DNA from: Datnioides undecimradiatus
Lineage: Eukaryota > Chordata > Actinopteri > Lobotiformes > Datnioididae
Assembly: GCA_008933995.1 (NCBI GenBank)
Contig: WARS01000033.1
Coordinates: 3,035,813-3,099,812 of the forward strand
Length of the DNA stretch: 64,000 nucleotides
Direction of reading: 5' to 3'
Shown: positions 13,975-27,599 of the stretch, piece by piece
Position numbering within the stretch: position 1 is the first letter of the stretch
How the letters are laid out: every line of letters starts with the position of its first letter
Translations under genes and position numbers: made by a program
Notes under the pieces: generated by a model
Databases searched by the model: none
What the model saw: only the letters and a program-made list of their open reading frames with translations
What the model was told of the DNA's origin: nothing

Positions 13975-14334
13975 GTCTTCATGGGTGCATAAATACAAGC
14001 ATACAGTGAAGCACTGTACATATTTGTGCTCAGGACCACATTTTTCCAAAGAGACAACAGATAAAAGTGAAGTAGAAATACCTCGCCTATACAGCCTTAT
14101 CTGTACCATATGAGAAGAACAGTATAGACGTGATGGAAGTGGATCATGTCAGGGTTATGGGATCAATCAGTTTGCCACACTGGCTGTTATTTTCATCTTT
14201 TTTGCCATCACTTTTCTGACCAATGTATTGTACTCAAACTGGTGTGTAATTGCCCATATATCAAATAACGACAATACAGCTAAAACATAGTTATAAGGAG
14301 CAGTGGGCAATAAAGGTTGGAACAGTCTATGAAC

Positions 14335-14725
14335 TACCTCACCCTCTCCCTTGCTTCATCCTCCAGCTATTCCTGGGGCATCCTGAGGTGTTCCTGGGCC
14401 AGAGGAGACACTTAATGCCTCCAGCGTGTTCTGGGTCTGCCCCGGGTTCTCCTCCTAGTTGGACATGGCTCCACAGCTTGGTGTCAAAGAAGTATCCTAA
14501 TTAGATTCCTGAATCATCTCAACTGGCTTTTTTGACTTGAAGAAACACAGACTGTACACCAAGATCCAGCTGGATGCTCTGCGGGTGAACCCAGCCTCCA
14601 CGGAAAGGAAACTCACGTCAGCAGCATGGATGCGTGATCTTACAGGTATTACCCAACACCTTTGGCTGTAGATCAGCATCAAACCAGGACCTTTTGTTGT
14701 AGCCAAGAGGGCAGTTCAGGTACAC
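14335..14725 (-). mobile_element. Degenerate LINE fragment (Rex3/RTE-like, 3' coding end)
   Basis: The minus strand reads GRPRTRW within a Gly/Arg/Pro-rich context. This matches the GRRPRGRPRTRWRDY-type tail of fish RTE/Rex3-like reverse transcriptase polyproteins. On the plus strand it has the familiar 'TGTTCTGGGTCTGCCCC' and 'GGAAACTCA' landmarks of this abundant element. It is full of stops and indels and is clearly inactive. The exact family name is from memory. Confidence 0.6.
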
Positions 14726-17700
14726 CCATGGCAGCCAGGTTGTAAACCCCAATGCACAGTTCAAACAAACTGCATATGATTAGTTGAAAGTTGAACCTCA
14801 AAGTCCGTCTGTACTCTTTAAATCAATAATATTACATGTAATGTAGAATTTCATAATTTGTTTTTCATTCCTAATAGCTTTGTATAACGTGGAGCTTTGT
14901 ATACAACCTGTCTAATCAACTGAGTACCATTGGTTCTTCAAATCAAATCTCTTTTCAGCAAGGACACCAAATTTCCAAATATTATCCACTACCTTGGCAA
15001 ATACAGTGTTTTCATTACCAGAGATGATGGCTAAAACTGCCAAAATAAGACCCCCGTTGTAAAAAGTGGGTTATCCTTTAAGGGAAAATCCACCCTAAAA
15101 TAAATTTCGATCCCTTGATCTGAGGCTATTCAGTCACTCATGATCAGAGGCAACATTTGCCCTTGAGCTGTACACCACACGACCAAAAACTGGAATATGT
15201 GACATGTTCAGAGGGTGATTCCTGCTGAAGAGCTGCTGGCAATGACTGTGGCTTGTTTTTTTTGCGAACACAGTTCTATTTTCATGTGGAAGTTCACTTT
15301 AACAGACTGCTTTGAAGTCAAGGTTGGCTGGCAGAAACAGCAAACAAACTGGCACCCTCAGCTCCTCTCTTGGCACACCGAGCTCGGCATAAACAGTGTG
15401 TTTCAATGCAGGCAGTGGCTGCTAGTCGATTGACACCTTGCTGTGTGTGTCTGCAAGGGAAATGGCGGGAGCAGAGAGATGGATGTAGCCTAATTTGTTG
15501 TGTGTTTCAGCGTGGATGCAAATTTATGCTCATTTTCATTGTCTTTCAGTCGGTTGAAGCTATGACCAACCGAAAACATGCTTTTCCCACCATGCAGCCT
15601 TCAAGGCATTCATATGGAAATAACAAGATTAAAAACAACAACAGCAATCAGAGGAACCTCCACTCTAATGTGAAAGACTACAAGGTCCACTTTAATTATT
15701 CAAAGTCCTGTCTGAATTATTCATTGGGATTTTAAACCCACTCAATATGGGTTAATTTTCTGCACAACCATTCCTCACCAACCTCCGATGTGCAATTTAG
15801 AACCCAATAAAGCCTGGGCCGAACACTAAGTTTAATATGAACCAGCCAATTGACATCTGAACGGTGCTGGGCTTAATTCGTGTAATCTGTGTATACATTC
15901 ACCAACAGGTGTGATGCAAAGTTTACAACATGGGCTGCCAAATTTGCCCCACAAGCAGCATTAAAATTTCATCTGAGCCCACGCAGAGAGGAAAATGCAG
16001 TGCCTGGCTAACCAAGAATGGGTCTGGTGTGAGCAAGCCTGTGCTTGTCCTCATTGCGTGTGATTCATTTTTTAGTAAGGTTTAATAATCAAATGTTAGG
16101 GAAGGGAAAAGGCATTCAAAATGGCTGGCAATGTCCAGCTCAGTTTGGACGGCGTACAGACAAATCCACATGCAAGGATTCTCGCCCAGGGAAGGGATCG
16201 CCTGCTTCACATATTGATGTTGTTTTTTGAAAAGTGGAGCTTAGAAGGGAAACCTTGCTTCCATTTTTGCTACATTTTTGTTTTATATGTGTAAAACAAC
16301 ACTGAATGTGTTGGGTGTCTCTATCCCTGGATTTTAAGATCCGTTTATCCTACAACCGTACATCAAAATATCTCCTCTCCTGCAGACTTCCCAGAAGTCA
16401 TTGGCTGTCCATGTGCTGGGAGTTGGCTTGTGTTTTAATCGCTAACATGCTCCCGTCAGTGTCGGCCTGTATCTGTTTTGAACACCTTGGCAGGGGGAGA
16501 GAGCTGGAGAAGGCAGTTTCTCTGATGCTAATAAACACTTCTGGCACGGTTAACCCCTCCCTGCACTGTGACGAGATCAAATGAAATAAATCTCTTCCTT
16601 CCAGAAAATGTCTATATCAGCATTCTGTATGCATGATTCAGCTGTCAGGACTATCTTCCAGGCCCTGAAGCTAAATGATAAGCACATATACAGCCAGGGT
16701 GATGGTTATTAGACTGACACATTAACTGAGCCTCGTCAACACATGTGCATTTGTTTCCATCGAACAGGCTGGTGTGACCACACCTTTGGAATGATGCTGC
16801 AGTAACATTACAGAAGGGCAATACTGAAATCAATGGCAGGAGTTACATTACCATGGAAACATTGATTGTAGCAGCGCTCGCTCCCTTAACCTTACGTAAG
16901 TGAGACAATGATGTGAAGGTTCATCTTTTTTTCCTACCTACATACTGAGGTTACTGAAGGCAGTTGGTAAGCATAACAAACTGAAGTGGTAGACAACTGT
17001 ATTCAACAATCCAATGATTGAAAGAACTAGAATAGTGGCTGTGGCTTAATATAGAGACTGGTATATTGTCAAATGAACAGTACATTATGTTAAACAATAC
17101 TATGGTTAGCAATCATTCAAATGACTGTGTGTAATGAGAAAGGGGATGTTGTATCACCACAGCAGTGTAATGCACACATGACCCTGTGGAGGTCTGTGGA
17201 GCAACTTGCTTGGCTTTTAACCTCCTTCACAACCAAACCAGGTGGCTATTCACAGTGAAAACCTCATATGGGTACAGCAGACTCTGCCCGGTCAGTGCCA
17301 AACAGTGCAAACCAAAACAGGGCTAAAAGGACAGATAATACTACACTTGACCAAAACAAATTGATAATATGTTAACTTTGAGTTTAAAGGATTCTCCACC
17401 GCTCCACAGTGGTTAAAAAACAGGGGAAACTCCAACATATTATTACATATCTCTATCCGAAATTGTCAAAAATCTGTGCTAAACCAAGTCTTTTGGATTT
17501 CATTATCCATGGCTTAATAACTCGCTGAATTGCAATGAAGTGTATGTGCAGCTAATTGAAAACTTCTAGAAGATGTCAGGATTGCTGAAACAATGTCTTT
17601 AGCTATTTGCAACTTTATATAAGAGAATGCGAACTGGCCACAGTAGAATGTAGCAAATATCATTACAGTACATTGTTAAGGAGGAATTAGTTCAGCTCTG

Positions 17701-20700
17701 TAGGCATCTCATTATCAAAACAGAGCTGCTAGCTTTGCTAACAGGCTGGATTGTAGCCACAACATGTGACCGGTCTCTGCTGTGCTGGAGGAAAACAAAT
17801 TACAAGTTTGAGCGCAAGAGAAAAGTACATGCTATTTCATTCTCTTTATAAGCTTCCTTACCCTGCTATTAGTTTTTTCACATTTCCATGAATAAAAAAT
17901 GTATAAATGTAAATATCTGCTAAATATGTTTCTGTCTGACAGAGTAGGACATTGCTATACTAAAGTAAATCACAATCCCAGTAGTAATCTGTAATATTTC
18001 CCTCTGCATGCAAGTTTTCAAGTGGAAGCAATAAAACATAATGTGACTCTGGTCTCATTACTGGAGCACGAACATACAAGACTGTTATGTTGATACATAA
18101 AAAAGAGGAGGATTTAATTAATTATTTAACAATCCCACAGAGAGATCTGTTCATTCACACCAACCTGCTTATCATTAATGCTGCTATTCCTTTGGCCCTC
18201 CTGCCTGCACTGACTGTTATCCACAACTGCAAGCGGAAGGAGACAGTGGATTTTTTCAAGTATCTTAACATGGATGTGAAATCAATGCAAATCCAGTTGA
18301 TTCTAAATCCATAAATCCTCAACAGCGTATCAATTGTGATCACTTGGCCTGGAGAAATTTTCACGAACCAAACATACCCCCAAAGAAAAAGCCGGGATGG
18401 TGATTTGTCTGATGTTGCGAGCATTGTGTCTATGATGGGGCTGGTTAATGGGAACAGTCAGGGCTTTGGAAACTCGATCATCTCTAATCAAGCCCGGTGT
18501 TAAGACATTCGAAATGTGATAAGACCTGCACTGTGGTTTCAGTCAAATTGCCATCAGGCTTTCTTAACATCATCGGCAACAAAGCTTAGGAATAAAAACA
18601 AAAAAAGAAAGCAGGCTAGCAATCAAAAAGCACACACTTTACAGAGCTGACATTATCAACTGTCTGTCATTGTCTGAATGTGAGGAGCCAGTGAGGTGGC
18701 AGGTGAAATAAGAAGAAAGACATGAGTGAAAAGGAAGAGGAGAGAGGATGAGGATCACCCATTTAATCCCACAGTGTATGCACTGTACAGTGGAACAATA
18801 GAAACAGCGGAGTCAGGATGATGGATGAGGAGCCAGCAGGGGTTAATGAACACGGATCGATGCTGAGCCAACCTAGCTATATACTGAACGCCACCTCCAT
18901 TATAGCCTCCGGTGCCTGGTGCCAGAAAGCCCTGTTGACTGTTTGCTTCATTGAGATTACAGTTAATTGTATCACCTATGCATTTCTTCCCCCTGATGTC
19001 TTACTAGGGCACCTTGAGCCCGAGCTACTTCCTAGTTTATGCAGTTCAGGGGAGCGTGGTGGAAAATCAGTGTGGCTCTGCATGCTACTGATACTGCTAG
19101 GTGAAACCTTGAAGTCCTAAATTCACTTTTAAGGACATTTCTTTTCACATTTTTTTCCTGCATGTGTTTGCTTTCATTCTACTTCAAGGCCTGATTCTGT
19201 ATGTACCCAGAATCAGGGATTTATTAAATGCCATTCCCCCTTTTCCTCACATATACACGTATATACATAGATATTAAAATGGATTGTGTCAGTATTCTAC
19301 AGCCTCTACATTGTGCAATCAATGTTTAATTCATGATGAATAACACTGGTCTGTTGCTTACTTCCTGGTTAAACTCTCGAAAGTTAAAGGTTAAATCGAA
19401 AGTGATTTAAATAATCGGGCCATCTTGTTAACAACATGTCTAAACATCTTGACTGCTCATGTTTTGATCCCTAGCGGACTTCATTTTTAGCATTTTGTTT
19501 TAATGAATTTATTCAGCCTGACATCATGTTCATGTGAGACAATTTCTTGCTTACCCTGAATGAGTAGCAGGTGACGTACCCTCAAAATGTGGCAGTGGTC
19601 GCTCAGGTCAGCTAACTATGTTTTGATGAGGTGTTAAAGATCCCACCTACTCTTGTCGCCTTTCTCTGCCCCTAATTTCCATGGATTTAGCTAGCAGGTA
19701 GCAAGAAAGTGACGCAGGAAGATGATCTCCTCAAAGCTGTCGCCCAATGAAGTGATATACCATTCCCAGCATTTCCACCTTTTATGTAACCTAATAAAGC
19801 GCAATGCAATGTGTGCTGGATGTCCTCTTGACCTACTCCGCTGCGTCAAAGTGGCAGCTTTTCTGCTTGAATTTTATTTTTTAGAAGAGGAAGAAGACAC
19901 CCTTGCCAAATTTAGTGAGTACGTAGGGCGGTTGTACCATGATGGGGAACTAAAGCGCAATCATGCACAGTTCAGGTCATTTGTGCTAAATTTCCTCCCT
20001 TGGGTGCCTCAGTATGGTGCAGTAGAGCTCTCTGTTGACAGTCCCTGACCCTGGGGGGGACAAATTCAAAGAGAGTGACCCTGTGGACCCCAGAGAAAAC
20101 AACCAGCGTGCCCTCCTGATTCAATGCACCTACTTCCCTCTATGACAGTGCTGATCACCCAGCGATGACCCTACACACGAAGCCTGAGTTTGACACAGAT
20201 TTCGATCTTTGCTCTCTGCTGAAGTTTGAAGTCTGTGGTGAAAATCGTGTGCATCATCGCAGACGTGGTGCGAGCAGTCACACAACAGCATGTAACTCTG
20301 AGTAAATGATTTTGGACAAAGCGGGAGACAGATGTAACAAGAACATTAAGCAGAAAGCTGATTGTACTTCATCTTTATTTCATTGCTGTTATTAAGACAT
20401 GAATAATCCAGATGAAGACAGTGCGCACTTTGAGTGCCCTCCCCACAACACAGAGCTATACTTGCTGTGACAAAGTGGTCTGTTCTTCTGTCTCTAGTTA
20501 ATTATTTTGTTCTTGATCTCTCTTTGTGTGCCATGTTGTCACGTGCATGTCTGCTAGAGAAGCTTGATCCATCTCGGGACTTTTTCTACTTTACCAGAAA
20601 ACTTCAGCCTTCCAATGCAAAACTTTAAGTTTATAATCTATCACCCTGTCTTTCTTTGATCATGATATCTGTATTGCTGCCTGCTCGCAGCTTTGAATCT

Positions 20701-21979
20701 GCCTTTTCCTTCCTTTTCATGTCTAATCATCATTTTTTATTCTACTCCAGTCATCTATCGAGCAGTCCAACCTGTCCTGGTCTGAACTCCGAGTAAGAGA
20801 AATCTGTAGTCGATCTGCCCTTTCCCCCTTTCTTCTCCATCATCCCATCACTCCCACAGCTCCTGTCATTTCTCTGTCCTTCAGTCGACTCTGCCACATC
20901 CCCCTTTCATCTATCTTGCTGTGACTTTGTCTGTCCCTTTCCTCTGGGGCTTGACCAGTCTTTCTCCAGAAGACTCCTCCAATAGATTTCTATGGTGAAA
21001 GCTTAGGCCTCCAGAAGGCTATAGGAAGTAGAACAAAGCATGCTTGGCTAATTATTGCTCTCAGTTTAAATCTCCCCCTTTTTCTCAGCCATGTCTGAAG
21101 CTAAATCAACCTTCTGCCATTTGAAAATCAAATCCTCCACATTTCTTCCTGATGAATTTGCTCAAAGTGTCTCTCCACTGTTCCTGCACAAGCAACTCCA
21201 AAACTAATTTTGCTCCATCATCAGAACACCATAGAGACAGTAACAGATGAGGGAGCATTATGGCTGTTCGGTGTGAATGATTATTCACTCGACACCTCTG
21301 TTAAACCTGTGAATGCCCTGTACTTGTCAGAAATCTCAGTGTGATGCAAAGTCACGCTCGGCGAGGGAGCGACGCCAAGTGCGAGGCTAGCTGAGCGGCT
21401 CCCCTCCAAATTCATCCTGAAGTGTGCATGAAATCCTGATGTGTAGTGTCGCCTCAATGTTATTTAAACCAGCGTATGCTTTGTGTGATGTTATTTAAGT
21501 GAATAACTGGGAGACAGGTAGAAGAGAGCGGGTGACAAGAGAGGAGGTTTTAGAATAAAAGCATTTCTCCCTTGCTGCCTAGACTATGATTTAACTTGAA
21601 CTTGACCTTAAATAGGCAGGCCAAAGGTAGCCATCCCAGTACCACTACCTGCTATGCAATGTGTATGTATCCTGTTGTGGAAAAACCGACTGGGTACAGA
21701 GCAAAGTTAGGACTACAAATTAGCCAATTCATTATGTTTTGCTCAGAGACCCAAAAAACAACCAGTGGGATACAAGTTTAGGGGATCAGCTAGTTTGTGC
21801 TAATCTTATTAAACATAAATGTATGTCACACGTAAGCACAGTATCAACTCAGATAAGAAAGACCTTGAACCTGGGTTTTGACATGGTGCTTTTTGACAAG
21901 ACACAACATAATTCAGTAAAAATGAAGAAGCTGCCCCCCATCATCCCTGTTGTTTTAGCCCATACAGTGTTTTAGGGAT

Positions 21980-22272
21980 GGGGTTAGCTTGAGTTAGCAT
22001 AAAGACTGGAAGCTGCTGCAGCTAGCCTGACTCTGTACAAAGATAAAAAAATATCTGCTTAGAGGCTTAACACTTCTAAAGGTTACTAATTCACACATTA
22101 CATGCCTTATTTAAAAACCTTATTTCCTTATTGGACAGTAAGCCATTGTTTTACATGGGTTGGGAGCACTATTTCTCAGGCAGACCGCTGACTTCCTGGA
22201 GCATGCTAAGCTAACGGTCGACAGGCTGTAGCATTTTGGAAATGAAAAAGCATATTTCCCAAACTAATTAAA
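21980..22272 (+). repeat. Teleost interspersed repeat ('TTAGCATAAAGACTGGAAGC' family)
   Basis: It begins near GAGTTAGCATAAAGACTGGA, continues CAGCTAGCCTGACTCTGTAC, and ends GCATATTTCCCAAAC. I recognise these landmarks, in this order, from a very common percomorph repeat. Non-coding and diverged. Confidence 0.6.
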
Positions 22273-24059
22273 GGTAAACTATTTACATAAGTTCTAAGTA
22301 TTGGTTAACTAGCTATTGTATTGATTTACCATTACTAAAACAAATTTGCTTAATAAGAAGCACCATCATTTAAATATATCAATTTACTACTAAACCTAGG
22401 GCCCTCTGTTGGTCTGCAGTACTCAGGTGGTACTTGTTGTTCCATCCATATAGAAACATGCTGTTATACCTCACCGTTCCACTCATGCACTAAATACAAA
22501 AAAACGCCCCAACACAATGGAAACCCCTGCTGAGAGTGTAAATGATGTCAGTTTGAGATTCTACCCTCTGCCACAGTGCCAGGATAGCCCCTACATCATA
22601 TCTGCACCACGGGGGGGTTTCCCATCTATCAGAGGTGCACCAGTGGACCGTGCAGTTCGCTCCCAGCTTTAATGACACTTAGAGCACATTAGAGGCTGTG
22701 GTTACATGGGAGGAGAATCACTCAAGCAGAGCCTGACCGTCGAAGCACTGAGCCACGGAGCTTGGGGGAGGTCGCAGTTCACCTTGTATGTTAATTAAAA
22801 TGGCTTCGTAATCACTTACGCAAGTGCTCCCACGGGCCACTGTGATGTTGCATTTTATGTGATGAACAGATTGATTCTGCCGATTGCTGCTTCGGGTTTG
22901 TGAACCACGCAACATCCCGCAGTGAGAATACTATGTCATCAATGTTACATAATATCCGTATATATGTAATCCATAATGGACAAATGCGTCTTGTCCAGTT
23001 GCCAAAATCATTTAAAGAGTTAGTCTCTAGAAGTTTCTCTAGAAACTCCACTTAAAGATGGAGAAATGATGGAAAACATGCGATGCAATACACAGGAGCC
23101 ATCATGAAATATGGTGTAAAATCTTAAATGATCATATGACTAGCTTGTTTACAGGAAAACTACATGAACATGGTCCTTAAATTTTCTGCTGATTCATGTT
23201 TCTGAATGTACCTGGAGGGTGAAAGATGTGGTAGGACAGCTTATTAAACACTTATTGGTCAAATCTTTCGAAGCAGGCAGATCAGGCAGCATATACAACT
23301 TGTCTCAACTGATGTTGAAGTTTGACTGAAGTTCATGGGTGGATGATATATGTGACTAGAGCCTGTAAGAAATAAATTAAATCATTAAGCAACCATTAGC
23401 TTGCTTGTAGCACATTAAAACATTAGCGTCACTGATGTTCTGGCTCAGTTCTTCTTGCACAACTGTTAAAGTGTGTCAAGACAGAGCTGCCAGTGTGAGC
23501 GGGTACTGAACAGAGTCTGAACCTTCACGAAACCAATGATGCAAGTGAAATGACTGCATTCTCCACGCTGCTCATAAGCAGAAATGTGTATTGTTGGACG
23601 ATTCTTGCATTCATTTGTAAATTGCTATTTATCATAAGGTTGTCTCTAAGTACTTTAGAGTGAAGGTTTATATGGGGGATTAGTGATACAATGATTGGAC
23701 AAGCTCATCAACAATAAATTCTCAAAGTTATCATGTATCATGTATCATCAATGTATATCTTATATATACGTAGTGGCTTTAATGGACTTTTACATTGGTA
23801 AAGTGGAGTTCTATTACTTCCTCTTTACCTGACCTGGTCTTACTCAACACCTCAGCCCACGGTGAGTCCAGGTACGGCCAGAGGGAAAAGTGATTTTCCA
23901 AAGATAGCCGACACATCCTCCTTTCTTTTCCACGCAGACGTCCTATAGAACAGCCTCATGTGTAAATGAGGAGAATGGAAGAGGAATCGGCTCAGTGAGA
24001 TTTCCTGACTTCAAAACAAGTTAATGAAAAATTTATCTTCACCTGAAAATGAGCCGTGG

Positions 24060-24170
24060 GCCAGATAAGGCACATGCGTGTGAGCTAATTAACTTGACAG
24101 TGTACGGTTTGATTGATTATGCCCAATTAATAACACAAGTCCATCTTTGTGAAGTCATTAGTCATTCTTG
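24060..24170 (+). other. Possible conserved non-coding element in cnih3 intron 1
   Basis: An AT-rich stretch, free of repeats I recognise, with closely spaced homeodomain-type words (GCTAATTAAC, TTGATTGATTATG, CCCAATTAATAAC). It lies 1.6 kb downstream of cnih3 exon 1. Conservation cannot be judged from one sequence. Confidence 0.25.
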
Positions 24171-25803
24171 ACTGCTGTGACTCAGGCGCTCGCGTTACCT
24201 GCTGACAGCACTGGTAATATGTTTGAGTCAGAGCAGTTCATTACTCATTTTATTTCCTTTGTCTTTTCTCTGTGGCCTGTTTCACAGCCTTTGTCTCTTT
24301 CCATTCATTTACACTGGCTCGTTTTTATTTATAGCTTGATTTCACCCTGGGTAGTTTGACTCAGCACACTTGCTCTTTTTAGCAATGCACTGCTGCTCAG
24401 GGCATTAACGACTAACCTTTTGGTCAAGTGGCCACTGTGGCAGCGGGGTTCAGTGTTTTCAGCAGTTCTTTGAAACCAGATGAGTTCTTGAAACTGATGG
24501 AGATGTGGCCACCTGCCAGCGCCGAGCATAGAAGTGAGAGAGTTGCAGCCAAAATCTCCCAGAATTTGGCAGGTGGCTGGTGTTAATGTGCAGCCTTGGC
24601 TCTGCTGAACGCTTCCACAGCTCCACATATTTCCACCTCACAGCCTCTTCCTAATTATGTTTCCTCGCAGTATGGAGCCCCAGCTTATTATGCTGCATGT
24701 CTGTATGTCACCATGAACGGGAATCGGCAGAGGAGGCATCTCCACTGTTTCTGCCATCTTAAGCAGAATGCAAAATAAAGCCTGGTGCGATGTGGATTAT
24801 TGCTGAAGCTATGGAATAATGTGGTCCATTGTGATCCCTCCACCAGTGCTAACATCACAGACAGAGCTGAAAGAGGTGTTGTGCTTTCTGTCCTTCTCTC
24901 GTGAATCACAACATACGGAGATGTTTGTCCTTATCTGTGAAGCAGCATCACATAGATGCTGGATGGTTAGTCAGAGCGGTTTTGCATTTTTTTGCATCAT
25001 GGCTCAGTTTTAACTGTATCATCATGGGTGTCTGCACTCACACTGTCCTGGTCTCTTTATTTCTGCTCTGTGGGCAGACACATGGGCCACTGTCTGACAG
25101 ACAGGCAGACCGACTATTAGCTGTAATTGCCAGGGGATCAGTCATCCCAAGTGCATCAGGTCTGTTGCTGTTTCCATGCAAAAGGCAGACTGGGGGCAAT
25201 AGGCTGAAAGACCTGACCCAAATCTGTCTTTACATAAGGCCCTGCATGATGGAGATGTTGCTCAGGGAGCAAATAATTAGATTATTCAAATATCATAATG
25301 CAGTCAGTCACATTGGCACTGGTGTACAGCTGAGCCGAGGCTTGATTAAAGGCAGAGGGAGCAGAGCGGGAGATGAGAGGGGGGAGATTACACTCTACAA
25401 GATTTCCTAATTGATCTGGAAGGAAGGCTGTTTAATTGATCTTGGGTGCTGCGCAGATTTGCCAGCGTTTCTGCATATCGAATTGGGTCAGCATGCATGT
25501 GTAAAGTAGCTAAATAAGAGGGGAAACTGTTAAAATGGTGACAAAGTGGTAAAATGCATGCGTGAATGATGGAGCAGGAGTGCACGAGGCAGGTGTGGAG
25601 GAAATTCTAGGTAAGAAAAAGCAAAACAAAAACGACCCTGCATCATGTTGAACAGTGTAAAAGCTGGATGCGGGCGCAGAGCCGTGGGCTATCAAGCACT
25701 ATTACGCACCAATATCACACCTGCGGGTCCAATATGCAATGATAAGAAGATCCCCTGCTTATAACACACGAAAAAAAAAGAAAGAAATGCTCAAGATACT
25801 TAC

Positions 25804-25881
25804 GTGCCATATTGCAAAGAAGATCAGGGACACACAGAGGACCAGAGACAGCATGTAGCAGAAGGCAGCAAAAGTGAACAT
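25804..25881 (-). CDS. cnih3: Cornichon homolog 3, exon 1 with start codon
   Basis: A 78-base coding part (26 codons) starting [16 protein letters not shown] and ending SLIFFAIWH, with donor GTAAGT directly after the CAC codon (phase 0). This is the N-terminus and first hydrophobic segment of a cornichon protein. MLSLVLC and FFAIWH fit CNIH3 better than CNIH2 (MLTLVLC, FFVIWH). Other vertebrate cornichons start MAFTF; here the alanine codon is missing, so the protein begins MFTF. The ATG has A at -3 but T at +4. Exon 2 follows 13.3 kb downstream on the minus strand. Confidence 0.93.
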
Positions 25882-26700
25882 AATTGAAAAGGGAAACGGT
25901 GGATAATTCCCCAAAGAAGCACGATCCCGCTGACAAACATCTAAAAAAAAAGGGGGGGGGGAGGAGGGGAGTCAGGAAGAAAGTTCTCACGGTGTCATGA
26001 GAAGCCGATGCGGTACCGGCACCATGACTTCGCCCCTCACACTGTTTGCAACAAATTGTTGCAGGAAACCTCTCCAGGAGATCAGCCGTGCGTCCACCCA
26101 GCAGCGGTGATGCGACTCTGAAGTCAAAGCTGCTCTCAGATCAGTGCACTTGGTATGCTCAGCGCTCAGAGTCCACAGTGTTGTTGAGGTGACCACGCAA
26201 TCATGGAGAGGCAGGGGTATTCTCACAGGCGAGTGGCAACTGAATGCGCGGAGGTTCTGCGCCAAACCATCCGGTTGAGGTGTATCTGGAGGTAACCCAT
26301 TCAGCCGCGGCAGCAGGAGCTCTGCCGTGTCTGTGCTGTCACGGTGTTGTGAGAGGAGCCCTTCGTCACTTCATGCATAAGGCGTTAATAAATGCTGTTT
26401 TCTCTCGCTGACAAACCTATCAGAGAGCGCAGCGGAGAGCGCAGGAAGGCGCGTGAACAGGTGGATTTAAAAGAGCAGCGCCCGTTGTGCTCGCGCGCGT
26501 GTGTACAGCAGGTGTGTGTGGTTATATTTCTAGCTTTACGAGGACTCAATCAATTAAGGTTGGCTGCTGCGGGGTACTTTGGCTCATTTTGGGCGCTAAT
26601 CAGTTAAGAGAAATTGGAACTTGCGCGTGGTTCTGGGTTAATTGAGTGTTAATTGTGTGGCTGCTGAGTCTGTATCCAATGGAAGCTGCTATTGTCACCT
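25882..26700 (-). promoter_or_regulatory. cnih3: Likely cnih3 5' UTR and promoter region
   Basis: Immediately upstream of the cnih3 start codon, on the minus strand, base composition shifts to GC- and CpG-richer DNA, especially 26280-26510. No upstream coding exon of cnih3 is expected. I cannot place the transcription start, and I see no clear TATA box. Confidence 0.45.
25943..25961 (+). repeat. A9G10 homopolymer pair
   Basis: Nine A followed by ten G on the plus strand, within the presumed cnih3 5' UTR. Confidence 0.9.
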
Positions 26701-27599
26701 GTGCAAAAGGACTGGATCGACCCCTTAACGCACTGCGCACATGGCTCCGACAGGCAGCAAAGAGACCACAATAACTGAAACGTTGTCGTAAGCGCAAAAT
26801 GATCTCCTCTATCAAAATATAGCTACTTATTCCACAGTGACTGTTTAGATTTGAGGGAAACTAAGTGAAAAACAACAGTTTCATTGAGGATTTCAGAGAC
26901 ACTCAACCATCTACTTGGTCTGAGTCTACATTTAAACTGTGAGACTGGCGCCACCGTCTGACGCTTTTATTAATTGCAATATAACAGAGCAATAATCAGA
27001 ACCTCACAGAGGCATAATGCGGCGTCTACACTCCTGGGGAACAGGTACGCCTGCTCTGCAAAATAACTGAAACCTTTTTATAGTTTTCAGCTGTTTAAGT
27101 GTGCAGCTCGTGCATTGTAAACAAGGCAGTAAACTTCCCATAAATGTGTATATTTTTTTCATACAGCATATGGTTTATTTTATTTAGCAAGCTCTGCTAG
27201 GTTCAAACTTATTTTGTACTTAAGTTTAATGACAATAAAGTTGAGGGTAATTCAATGTGGATGATGGCAGTATAGTTTATAGTATAGTATAGTTTTCCAG
27301 AGGCAGGGAAATAAAGCCAATGACAGCTGTGAGGGCCTTTAAAACAACACCATTAAAAGAAGGTAAGCTGTGTGGAGTAGGCAGCAAACAGCCTTCAGGA
27401 GACATTTAGTTCTGTCTTGTAAAGCTGGTCAGATCCACTATTGATTTGAAGCTACAAGTGACTTGAGTTGCGACTGACTATAATGTATTTCTCATTTTGG
27501 GGGCAAATTAAAGTTTTTATGATAATGGATTTTAAAAAATCACAGGAAACATAAAAACACAACACAGACTTTTATTTTGAAAGTCACCTTAAAACCGGA

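Larger units (their letters stand above)
12507..25803 (-). other. cnih3: cnih3 intron 1
   Basis: An intron of about 13.3 kb between exons 1 and 2. It holds a CA microsatellite (13.94 kb), a LINE relic (14.3-14.7 kb), a common teleost repeat (about 22.0-22.3 kb) and stretches with the texture of conserved non-coding DNA (15.7-16.6 kb and 24.06-24.17 kb). Open frames of 108 codons (19722-20048, plus) and 169 codons (24901-25410, plus) occur here. I found no domain, splice context or homology for either and treat them as chance. Confidence 0.75.

Noticed and set aside
19722-20048. 108-codon plus-strand frame with an acidic, protein-like middle section
   Set aside because: No homology I can recall, inside cnih3 intron 1, no supporting signals. 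Could be rechecked for conservation, but not strong enough to list.
24901-25410. 169-codon plus-strand open frame, the longest outside the transposable elements
   Set aside because: It lies in cnih3 intron 1 on the opposite strand, has no domain or repeat pattern I recognise, starts without ATG, and has ordinary intronic composition.
26280-26340. Possible REST/NRSF site (TTCAGCCGCGGCAGC) near the cnih3 promoter
   Set aside because: Only part of one half-site matches and the second half is absent.
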